Assembly: GCA_030435675.1 (NCBI GenBank)
Contig: CM059623.1
Span: forward strand, 336,012 to 400,011
Direction of reading: 5' to 3'
DNA: 64,000 bases
Source of the DNA: Steinernema hermaphroditum
Taxonomy: Eukaryota; Nematoda; Chromadorea; Rhabditida; Steinernematidae
Shown: positions 8,445 to 17,633 of the stretch, piece after piece
How positions within the stretch are numbered: position 1 is the first letter of the stretch
Layout: every line of letters begins with the position of its first letter
Translations under genes and position numbers: made by a program
The notes under the pieces: model-generated
The model's input: only the letters and a program-made list of their open reading frames with translations
What the model was told of the DNA's origin: nothing
Database searches by the model: none

Positions 8445-9482
8445 TCAGTCGAACAGTGAAAACAGTTCATTGAGCATGGTCCTCATAGTGTCTTCAATGA
8501 ACGTGTGCTTCTTAACCTTGTCCACTCTGAAAAGGAAACGATAAACCATCAACGCCGAGATTTAACGTACTCCGTTATCCAAAAGTCGAGAACCTCGGAC
8601 ATTCGAAGGCGCGCACGGTCCACAGTCGCACACCCAGCTACAAACTCGTAAAGGACCGCCCATGAGTTGCTCAGGTCCGTCAGCCACCGTACCTCCCATG
8701 TTTTGTGCTTTCGCAATCGGTGGAACCAGCATTCGATGACTTGATCGACCATATCGGATATTATTTCTACGGTCTGAAAGTGACTCTTGTAATGTAACCT
8801 ATAGGAGGCCGGGGCAAACCTCATGAAGCTGGACACAATTCACAACAAATTTTCGACACTCGATAACGAGGTACGGTAAATATTTGTCGATATTTACAAG
8901 CGTTTGTTCCGTCAAAACCCGGAGAAGGTAAGCACATGCCTGCTTTGCATCTTCGATGAATAAAGTTGCAGGAGATCTGTAGTCGATGCCGTCCTAAGAA
9001 GCGTTTCTAATGAATCGCATCGCAACAGAAAACAAACCTTTTGCTCTTTAGCTGACGCGTAAAAGGAATGCACTAGTGCAATTCGCAGCAGTTTCGCTCG
9101 ATATCGGTCAGCTCCAACGAGAATTTCGCGTACATGTCCCACTGAAATTGCAAATAATAAGCTACTATGAGCTATAAAACGCTCATACGTTCAGAATCGC
9201 CGCGCATTTTCTCGACTGTTTCGTATGAAAAATCGGGTATTCTCTCCTGAAAATTACGCATATAAGATGCAGCTAGATTGTGATAATGTACTTACTAGTA
9301 ACAGTCGGTAATCCTTGGCGGCATCGCTGAAGTTCTCGTCCATTTGGGTGCCCGACTGAAAGGAGTATCATGAGAGTAATAGTCAGTCGTCGACAACTAG
9401 GTGTATTTAAGCAACCCGGAACAACATAAAAAGGAGAGAAAGTAGGGTAAAAACTCACAAATGGAATAAAAGCTAACTTCAT
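8445..9482 (-). CDS. Conserved-looking helical protein of unknown function
   Basis: Seven exons on the minus strand join in phase: 9482-9459, 9355-9296, 9246-9189, 9141-9038, 8993-8820, 8773-8571 and 8526-8445, giving 234 aa. The first coding exon is only eight codons (MKLAFIPF). An alternative start, MDENFSDAAKDY at 9343, sits 12 nt after a TTTCAG acceptor and may be the true trans-spliced start. The protein looks all-helical, with cysteines and aromatic residues (for example YRAKLLRIALVHSFYASAK, DMVDQVIECWFHRLRKH, TMRTMLNELFSLFD). No signal peptide, membrane segment or known motif. The UBE2J2 gene follows on the same strand, with about 220 nt between this stop (8445) and its start (8222), so co-transcription is possible. 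Confidence 0.7.
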
Positions 9483-10395
9483 TTTGGATTTTTCGAGTCA
9501 GTTTCTACTTAATCTTCGCGCACAAATGTTTCTGCTAGTCGTGGATCTTATCATCATAGTCCTTAGTCATGTAAGGAGCTGGGCAGAAAATGTTTGCGTT
9601 CGATAAATGCGATAGAATTCACAAAAGAACTCTAGGAATGAATCGAGTCCGTTTAAGCCGCACGGAACAACGAATGTGGAAGTTCACCACATATTTTGCA
9701 AACACGCAAGGAGAAAAAGGCGGAAAAACGGCGATAACGGGTATAAAGCCCGCTTGTTTGATGAAACCCAACATGGACCTTCCAGATATGGTGTCCTCGG
9801 GGAGCCGTCCGCAAGCACTCTCGTGACAGCGATATGCGCCAGTTAATCTAATTAACCTCCCGTTGCGAAATATAGTGGAGATACACCTGGCAACAGCCGC
9901 TGAGAAAGCAGGCATTGCCAACTGAAGTGGAATTACCCCTTCACGCGCAGAAAGGCGGAGCAAATAAAGAAACTGTCGGTGTACGTGAAATTTTTTAGCT
10001 AATGCGTTTGCGGTCTTCGAAAACGCAGCAAAATCGATAGAAGAAGAATTCAAAATCATGATGAAAACGAACGACAAATTATCGGAGCCAAAAGCGATAA
10101 CGAACTTCGAAAATGAAACACGAAATTACAGTAATCCTAGGTTGGTTTTCAGGGAGTATCCCGGTATGGCCTCGTGGAGAAAATGCACCCCTCCTCAAGG
10201 ACTGAACAAAATTCCATGCCCCCCATGTAGACGGAATACATTGTCTACATGCGCCCTGCAGACGTCTCACCCCTCAGAAAATGCTCCCCAACAGTCCCAG
10301 TGGGTCATTCAGGGACAATCGCAGCGCTCTGACTGGTTGGCTGTCTCCACAGCTCGCCAGCATTTTCATCGTCTCCGGTACGTACTGCGACGGAC
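9483..10395. other. No supported gene; probable 5' region of the PP1-like gene
   Basis: A 152-codon minus frame (9619-10077) and a 222-codon plus frame (10058 onward) are open, but neither shows domain similarity or coding-like codon use, and the second overlaps the spliced PP1 exons in another frame. Nothing else was seen. Confidence 0.5.
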
Positions 10396-11808
10396 ATGGA
10401 TCCCCCGCCACCGAAGCCAGCAAGCCCTCCCTCGAGTCCTAGTGTCAATATGGCTTCATCGGCTTCTTCCCCGCAGCTGCACTCGCCACCCTTGGATCCA
10501 CCCACCGCCACTTCTCATGGCGGTCTCACTAAAGGAGCCAAGGACAGTAAGTCGAAACAACAAGGCAAGAACGGTAAGTGGTAGCTTCATACTACTGGGT
10601 TTAAGTAATTTCTTTCAGACGCGTCGAAATCGAAAACCACAAAGGAAGGCTACGTCGACATTGATGACTTCATCTGCAAGCTCCTCAACGTCGGCTCTCC
10701 GGGATGCAGTCTCACCAAAGTGGTGAAAGAGACGGAAATCATTCAGCTCTGTGCGATGGCACGAGATGTTTTTCTATCGCAGCAGTCGCTCATCGAAATC
10801 GAGCCGCCGGTTAAAATTTGCGGAGATGTACATGGCCAGTTTGGAGGTGAGTCCAGCAAGTTCTTGCGGTTACAAATCTATTTTAGATGTTCTTCGCCTC
10901 TTCGACCGAGCCGGTTTCCCACCAACCGTCAACTATATGTTTCTCGGTGACTACGTTGACCGCGGGCGCCAGAACCTCGAAGTCATCTGCCTCTTTTTCG
11001 CCTATAAGATCAAGTACCCCGATAACTTCTTCCTCCTCCGCGGCAATCACGAATGCAGTGCCATCAATCGCGTTTACGGCTTCTTCGAAGAATGTAACCG
11101 TCGCTATCAGAGCGTCCGTCTCTGGCAGGCGTTCCAGGATGTCTTCAATACTATGCCATTCTGCGGACTCGTCGCCAACAAGATCCTCTGCATGCATGGT
11201 GGCCTTTCTCCGCAGTTGCGCTCGCTCGATCAGCTTCGGCAGATTACGCGCCCTATAGAGCCGCCTAACCCGTCTCTTCATATTGACCTTCTCTGGTTTG
11301 CTCACTACAGTTGTATCCTGTTTAATCTGTTCTTTATTACAGGTCTGATCCCGATCTGTATAACAAGGGATGGCAACCAAATACACGAGGTGTCTCCTAC
11401 ACTTACGGAACTGACATCGTCTCCGACATGACGACTAAGCTGGATATTGACCTGATCGCTCGAGCTCACCAAGTCGTTCAAGTATATAAGGAATCCTAAA
11501 CTTCGAATTACTCTCCTCATTTTAGGATGGATATGAGTTCTTTGCTAATCGGAAGCTTGTGACCATCTTCTCCGCCCCGCACTACTGTGGTAATTTAAAA
11601 GCCGCTCTAAAAGTTAAATAGGGTGCAACATTTAGGGCAGTTCGACAACTCGGCTGCTGTGATGAATGTCGATGAGAGTTTGACCTGTTCGTTCCAAGTA
11701 TGTCGGGAAAAGGGCAGACTATGTCATGGTTGTTATTTTCAGGTTCTTCGTCCTACGATCAGAGGCGCAAAGATAGTGGGTAGGGCCGACACCGAGCCGA
11801 AAAAGTGA
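10396..11808 (+). CDS. Divergent PP1-type Ser/Thr protein phosphatase
   Basis: Exons 10396-10573, 10619-10846, 10887-11295, 11343-11481, 11526-11589, 11636-11697 and 11743-11808 give 381 aa. The catalytic core has the metal-binding PPP signatures [16 protein letters not shown] and GNHEC, then HGGLSP, RAHQVV and SAPHYCG, in PP1 order and spacing. It dephosphorylates Ser/Thr residues, normally with regulatory subunits. It differs from canonical PP1 at many conserved places: [16 protein letters not shown] for the usual YDECKRRY-type stretch, SAPHYCG for SAPNYCG, and a proline-serine-rich, probably disordered, N-terminal extension of about 70 residues. The C-terminus is short ([11 protein letters not shown]). 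Nematodes carry many such divergent, often germline-expressed, PP1-like genes, so it is likely one of these rather than the housekeeping enzyme. AATAAA at about 11832. Confidence 0.9.
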
Positions 11809-12319
11809 AGCGTAGCATATGTATGATCTTGAATAAACTAGGTGAATGTCTGTTGCACAGGTAGCCTCTTGTTTCATGATCTGCGTCGCTCTAAGTTCTT
11901 GTGATGTACAGTTAATGCACAATCCTTCGATTATATAAGACCTCGGTGTCCCTCGTGAACTCACACACGCAGACGATTCAACAGAAGTTTTTCAAAAGAG
12001 ATTGGTTTCGAACGTGCGATATTTCCTACTAATTTAAAGTTTCGGTTCCACAACGGAATGAATGAACTGCCATCGGCCTAAAGCAAAAGTTGAACGGTAG
12101 ATTGTGATGCCTCCTTGGTTTTCGCCAATTTGGAGTTCCTGTGTTGTATCCGATTTCAGTTGGGTTTCGTGGAGTCTGCGCAGAAATTGCACGTGTGGAA
12201 CGTCGTGATTTTAAAAATGTCTGTGAACATTTTCCGTGGTCCATTTACGCTTTCATGTTGCGGTGCTGCTTCGCTGCTTACAGTAATCATCTCGTTTCAG
12301 GTAGAAGCAACCAGCTACA
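11809..12319. other. Intergenic; 3' end of PP1-like gene and 5' leader of eL29
   Basis: It holds an AATAAA signal for the PP1-like gene and, before the next start, a CTCGTTTCAG acceptor at 12291-12300 for either a leader intron or spliced-leader addition. No open frame of interest. Confidence 0.6.
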
Positions 12320-12508
12320 ATGGCCAAGTCGAAGAACACTTCTCATCACCACCAGAACCGTAAGGATCACCGCAACGGTATCAAGCGCCCCACCAAGCAG
12401 CGATTCATGTCAATGAAAGGCGTCGACCAGAAGTTCCTTCGCAACCTCCGTTTCGCCAAGAAGGGAAACAAGAAGATCGTCGATGTGAAGGCGGCTGGTT
12501 CGAAATAG
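12320..12508 (+). CDS. rpl-29: 60S ribosomal protein eL29
   Basis: A 62-aa, lysine- and histidine-rich protein, [20 protein letters not shown] ... [14 protein letters not shown], matches eukaryotic ribosomal protein L29 over its whole length, including the NxKxHRNGIK and PxxxRxxSxKGxDxKFLRNxRFAKK blocks. It is a component of the large ribosomal subunit. The start lies 19 nt after a TTTCAG acceptor. It is intronless within the coding part. It is the first of four same-strand genes with short spacers. Confidence 0.95.
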   Translation: MAKSKNTSHHHQNRKDHRNGIKRPTKQRFMSMKGVDQKFLRNLRFAKKGNKKIVDVKAAGSK

Positions 12509-12736
12509 ATTTCATTTGTTGTATTGCCGATGTTAATTGTTTTGGGCTTAACATAAACTTTTCAGTTGTGTGATTGTGTTGGTGTTCCGGTTTTGTGTTC
12601 CGCGTGGATAGGTCTCTTGTCGTGTGGGCGGGCTTTTCGAGTTCTGGGTTGATTTTGAGGTCCTGTGTTGCGTGCTCCTCTTTCGACGTGATCCGAAGGG
12701 AGGATAGTGAGCTCTGCAAATTGTTGCAGGCTTATA

Positions 12737-13470
12737 ATGGCGCGAACGAAGAAGCGAAGAGCTTATACCGTGCAGTCTGTGACGGCGAAGCGAATACGAG
12801 CTGATAACGGAGCCACCGAATACTTCGTCAAGTGGAGAGGCTTTGATCAGTGCACCTGGGAGCCTGCGCGTAACCTCTCCGATACGGAAGCGCTTCGAGT
12901 GAGTGGATTACAGCGGTTCGTGAATATCCATCTTGCAGAAATTCGACATGGAAATGCGAGTGGAAGAGTTGCGGAAATCGTTCAAGAGGGGCGCGGCTTA
13001 TAAAGTGCAGCAAGACTTCGAAGTTCGTGTTCTGTTCTGTCCATGTAAGTCAACCTGTGTAGATTTCCAAAATCATCGCACTGGACAAGAAGGAGAAGTC
13101 GCCGGGTCAGATACTGTTGCTGGTGGAATATGCGATCGACGCCAGTGTCGAGCTTGTGCCGATCGATATCGTCTGCGAAAAATATCCAACACTCGTCAAT
13201 AAGTTCTTGTGAGTATTCTAATTGGCCTCCGTAATTCGCTTGTCGTTCAGGTGTCAGTGCCTTCCTGGCTGCGCTACTTATGAAATCCATGAGATCAAGG
13301 AGAACAAACTCAAAGAAGAAGACAAATCGAATACCGTTATGTTCAAGACAGAGGAAGAAGAAGACGAACCAAAAGCAGCAGAGTCCACGGGAGAAAAAGA
13401 ATCGAGCGGTGTCGAAGTCATCGAGGTGCTCAGGTCGAAGAGACTCAGATCAGGGAAGAGGGCGGGATGA
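12737..13470 (+). CDS. HP1-type protein with chromodomain and chromoshadow domain
   Basis: Exons 12737-12898, 12939-13022, 13063-13208 and 13251-13470 give 203 aa. Residues about 10-50 form a chromodomain (AYTVQSVTAKRI ... EYFVKWRGFDQCTWEPARNL), retaining the aromatic positions that hold methyl-lysine of histone H3. After a short hinge, residues about 75-130 (KIIALDKKEKSPGQILLLVE ... LVPIDIVCEKYPTLVNKFL) match a chromoshadow domain, the dimerisation module of HP1. The tail is acidic then basic (RSKRLRSGKRAG). I placed the donor of intron 2 at GTTCGT (13023) because the stronger-looking GTAAGT at 13044 puts the chromoshadow part out of frame. A TTGTTGCAG acceptor lies 8 nt before the ATG. It is probably a heterochromatin protein of the hpl type. 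Confidence 0.82.
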
Positions 13471-13787
13471 AGGCACATATTGACATGGTCAATGCTGATT
13501 ACAGCTTTGTTATTATCGCACAATAAAAATGTCTTATTTTCAGTGGCTTCGGTTTTCTCACGTTTACGTTTTTACTCAATTTATCTGTCATAGATCAAGT
13601 GTGAGCCTAAGAAGTTCACTATCTAACCGTAGCTCGTACTGTCTACGGGATGCCTACCGTCTTCTTGTTAAGCTGTCCAATGTCACATTTCCCCTTTTCG
13701 TAGTGTCTCGTCTTCTTCGAGTGCGTCGGGTCAACTTCAGTTTTTTCAATCGATCAGCAGCCGATCGGTCGCGCGCCAGAAGCGACG

Positions 13788-14664
13788 ATGCCGCGGAGGA
13801 AGGAGTACGACCCGTTAGAGGGAATCCCGACGGACGAAGCACTGCAGAACAAAACCGTTGAGGAGGATATGGAGGACCCGCAGAGCAGTGTAGAGGACCA
13901 TGAGGATAGTGAAGAACTCTCAGATCTCAGCGAGGAGGAAGAGACGCCGCACTGGACGAGTGCGACTACGTTTTCCTTCTACACGTTCTACGCGGTACGG
14001 ACAGCGCGGCGCCTTCGATTTACTGACTTCTCTCGTTTCAGCGCGTCCGTCCTCTGATGAAAAGTCGTCGAGTCCGCGTCCTCACGGTCCTCAACTCCTT
14101 CTGCGTGGCCATCAACATTCTCCTTCTTTTCGCAGTGCTCACTTTATTCGGAATCGCCGTCTATCATAAGGCTACGGTAAGTCCGTCTTTTGTCATCTTA
14201 TCGCCGTCTTCAGTACGATCAGTGGAACTCAGAGGACATGCCGTGCATCTACGAGTGGGCGCCGTGGTCTAAATGCAACGCAGAGTGCACTCTCTCCAGT
14301 CGTGAAAACACGAAGCAGGCGACGAAGATACGGCGTATCAACATGAATACCGTGGTGCAGGCAAGGGGAAAGCAGCCGTTCACGACGGATCTGGCTGCTA
14401 GGATTGACAGAGTTCCGTGCAACACCCACTTGTAAGTCAGTTGGACCCAGTGCAATCATTATTCTGGTTGTTTTCAGATGTCCGAAGAAGCTGAGCGAGT
14501 TCAAACTGTGGACGGGCTGTTTCTACAAGAATCCTCTGGTCGGAAAAGAAGGCGGCTGTTACCATATGCGGCAACTACCTATGGAAGACACTTTGATCGA
14601 AGTGGACACGACGACCTTTGTGGAGGATTGCCCCGACACTCAGTGTCCCGATAGCATGGAGTAA
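13788..14664 (+). CDS. Type II membrane protein with a thrombospondin type-1-like domain
   Basis: Exons 13788-13994, 14042-14176, 14214-14431 and 14478-14664 give 248 aa. The first 65 residues are acidic and cytosolic (EELSDLSEEEETPHW), then a single hydrophobic segment (SFCVAINILLLFAVLTLFGI) follows a basic patch, which predicts an extracellular C-terminus. That part begins YEWAPWSKCNAECTL, a WxxWSxC...C pattern typical of thrombospondin type-1 repeats, and has about ten cysteines in all. There is no signal peptide. It could be a guidance or matrix-linked surface protein by analogy with other nematode TSP1 membrane proteins, but no function is shown. The gene is 317 bp downstream of the HP1-like gene. 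Confidence 0.75.
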
Positions 14665-14779
14665 TTTGTTCTGGGAATGAAGTCTTTGTTTAGCTAGGAC
14701 CAGCTATGTGCTAAGAAGCAATGCCTCATGAACTGCTCAACAAAGCATCGCTTATTTTCTCATTTAAGTATTGTATAAG

Positions 14780-15469
14780 ATGACTACCTTTTATCAAGAA
14801 ACGGATCTGCCAAAAATGTCTTTGACATGGAGTCGTCGTACCATCCAATCTCCCAAGTTTTCATTGGACCGTTCTAAAGAGACTTTCAAATCCACGAATC
14901 AACAAGAAGTAGAATCATTGAGGCCCAGATCTCCTCTACGATCTAGAACTGACTTCCCTTCTGTTCAGCCCCGAAACTCTTTTCCAGGAGCATCTAGTGG
15001 GAATCGCACTATCCTGAACGGGCATCGGAAGCCCTTTCACTGGAATCGAAAGCGTCGCCAGGACGACTTCCAGAAAGACTGCAGTTCCAAAAGGCCTCGG
15101 ACGGAGGCGCCAAGAGGCAATCGCTCCGAGAGAAGGAACTGGCACCAGCGCGAACGCGAACTGAAACGCCGAGAGAACAGGGAGCGCTTCTCGATTCCCA
15201 GGAGAGAACGCTCGTTTACTGGCGGAAGTTGTGCCTCTACGGCATCGAAGAAGAGCCCCGGATCGCCGAAGATAAAGATAAGCCCCGAGGTGGCGAGAAT
15301 GACCAGAAGACGCGAACTGGAGAAGCTCGAGTGGGAGATCGTCCCAAAAGACTTCGGAAGCGCCATCAAGATCTGCTTCCGTCGGAAGCGGTCAGCCGAT
15401 GAGGCGCAAGAGGAGCGTCGACGGGAGGCCTGCATGGAAGAACTGGAAGAAGGAGAAATCTTTGACTGA
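14780..15469 (+). CDS. Arg/Ser-rich basic protein, unknown
   Basis: A single-exon gene of 229 aa starting MTTFYQETDLPKM. It is strongly basic and low in complexity, with RS/RE-rich stretches (RNWHQRERELKRRENRER, RSPLRSRTDF), several nuclear-localisation-like clusters (KRRQDDF, KRPR), and an acidic end (EELEEGEIFD). The EEGEIFD end recalls the EEGEI(D/E) ends of some RNA-processing and chromatin proteins, but I recognise no domain. It sits 115 bp after the stop of the previous gene on the same strand, with an acceptor-like CATTTAAG 13 nt before the ATG, and has AATAAA at about 15489. Probably the last gene of the cluster. Confidence 0.65.
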   Translation: MTTFYQETDLPKMSLTWSRRTIQSPKFSLDRSKETFKSTNQQEVESLRPRSPLRSRTDFPSVQPRNSFPGASSGNRTILNGHRKPFHWNRKRRQDDFQKDCSSKRPRTEAPRGNRSERRNWHQRERELKRRENRERFSIPRRERSFTGGSCASTASKKSPGSPKIKISPEVARMTRRRELEKLEWEIVPKDFGSAIKICFRRKRSADEAQEERRREACMEELEEGEIFD

Positions 15470-17633
15470 CGACAGCAGTGTTCGCTAGAAATAAAGTCTT
15501 GAAACCACACAAAAGTGCAAACATTCCATCAACATGAAGTTGTCCAGGGTTCGGGCAGCTCTGGACACGGCACAAACTGTGCTGTGATGGGGCGCTCTGA
15601 TGATAAACAATCGATCTATCAACGTTTTGAAGAATACATCCGACCCTCTGAAAGTGTAGTGCGTTTCTCCCTTCGCCTCTGGAAACTTTGGCGCCTTTGA
15701 GGCGAGGGAGAGTTCCTGTCCACTGGCTATAAGTGCCGACATTGTCGCATTTACTGCTAATCGGAGGCCAATTTGGATCCATTTACACAAAGGGAATCAC
15801 ACGTACACATCTAAAAGGGGTGCCCGAAGGTATCTCGGGGATAATCGTTCTGTCGGCCCGTGGCCATATACACCCATGTCTCATGCGCCTTCCGGCACTT
15901 ATCCCGGAGCCCGGCGACGCGGCGCCGCGCATTCGCCCCAAAGATGTCGCCACCGTCGCCGTCGCCGGCGAACAATGGAGTCATGCCGCCAGGTAAACGG
16001 GGTTTAGGGGTGGGGTTATCGGTTCGGTAATTTTGAGACTCCTTAATTGGAGCTAGGTTCACGTGACAAGCGAGCCTAGAAGGTCAATGCGGCAATTAAA
16101 CGTCGAAAGCCGAAGTTGAGCAAGGCCTAACAAAGTCGTTCTTTCCCAAAAAATGAATCTTTCACGCTACCTTAAAGCCCTGTAGCATATTAACTTGATG
16201 TATTATGTACCTGTAACAACACAACTCTTTGATTAGTCCTTTCTGATACAGATCGCAAACTCAGAAGCTGTATCGACTCACTTTTGATGTAGAACCAGGC
16301 AACCCTAAACAGCTCCCATAGTTAACAGTGAGGTTATGAGTCAAAACATTTTTGTCCAATGTTGGACCTCTTTGACCTGTCTTTTTCATCGGTATTATTG
16401 TTTTTGGAGTGTCGGATGGATATCGCAGCGAACAGAAGTGAATGTTTCAAGGTTAACTTCGAAATCTACCTGGCATCTATATTACAAGCAATCAACAGCT
16501 ATATGTGTTACTCGCTAATCGGAACTTGTGTTAATTCTCAACCAATAGGAAACGTTCCAATTAACAGAGCGTCGAAGAGTCTTAAGGTTGCCTCATTTTC
16601 TCCCCAACCAATGACCTGGGTGATAACATCATCCGGTTTTCGGAGAATATTTTATTTTATAACATGAAACACGTTCGCAGTGAGGCTCACTTCGAACCGG
16701 CTCACTGGCGGCACCCAGGCCCTTATCCCTTGGCGCCTCAAGAACGCGAGTTAACACCATGAAATTAACTTGTCCTGATACAGAGAAAAGAGTTCTATTT
16801 TTCGTTAGTTCTAATAAATCTTAGAGCTGACTTAACTAAGAATTGCTCTCGAATTAATTCATTATATTGAGATTTCGGTTCCAACATAATGTGACAACAG
16901 CAATGGGTTGTTAGTTGAGTGATATGATCGCTTAAAAAGGGATAGGTGCCAACAAGGGAACCTTCCGAAATGTACGCCTCAGATCAAGCCGAAAATTGGC
17001 ATTCATTAGTGAGCGTTATCTCTTACATCGAAATATTTAACTCTTTCTATTCCCTTCCTATGTATCTGGTCGAACTGGTTAGTGTTTTGGCTGCTATTAT
17101 TCGGATCCGGGTTACACTCCCTACCAAACCATCCCCTTGTATGTTCAACTGTGCGTATAAGACTGTTGGAGTCAAAACTTCACTAATTTCCCTTTACCAT
17201 AGTGGTTTCGTTGAAAAAAATTCATTGCATATTGTTTGGACGTAACTTTGAACGTACGTTCACTAATGAAGGCCTACTTGTCAGCTCAATCTGATACGGA
17301 TGAGGTTCCCTTTTGAGTTGAATGAATTGATTGATTGACTGACTTCCGAGTTATCGTCCGCTAGCCACCGACTCCTCTTCCGGATTGATTAACTGTCCCT
17401 CTCTTATCAACAGTTCTTACATCGCTGTCACGGGAGAGGAACTGAATATGTGTCACAAAAGTTTCCTTTCACCCGAAATGTAATTCCCAAATGTTTGACT
17501 AGTGCGCCATCCGTATCCTTTTCACATTCCATAATCACTTTTTTGATGCTGTCGCCGCAATTAATGTCCTCCTAAAAGTTACGTCGTCGTCGTTATTCCA
17601 CATGTTTCGCGGGGCTAAGTTCTCAACGAATCT
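15470..17633. other. Intergenic region before the monoamine transporter
   Basis: A GC-rich stretch at about 15885-15993 is open on both strands. On the minus strand MTPLFAGDGDGGDIF is followed by a possible donor at about 15873, and on the plus strand a frame ends at GTAAAC (15993). Either could be a first exon, and neither could be joined to anything. The rest is AT-rich and non-coding, and contains the inverted repeat at 16945-17318. Confidence 0.5.
16945..17318. repeat. Degenerate terminal-inverted-repeat element
   Basis: The left end (about 16950-17012, AAGGGAACCTTCCG ... TTCATTAGTG) and the reverse complement of the right end (about 17247-17318, AAGGGAACCTC ... TTCATTAGTGAACG) align over about 60 bases with small gaps. 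A third copy of the arm, in reverse orientation, is at 53490-53563. This suggests an old non-autonomous DNA transposon family. Confidence 0.5.

Noticed and set aside
10883..11386. 167-codon minus frame
   Set aside because: Antisense to the PP1 catalytic exon, whose motifs are unmistakable.
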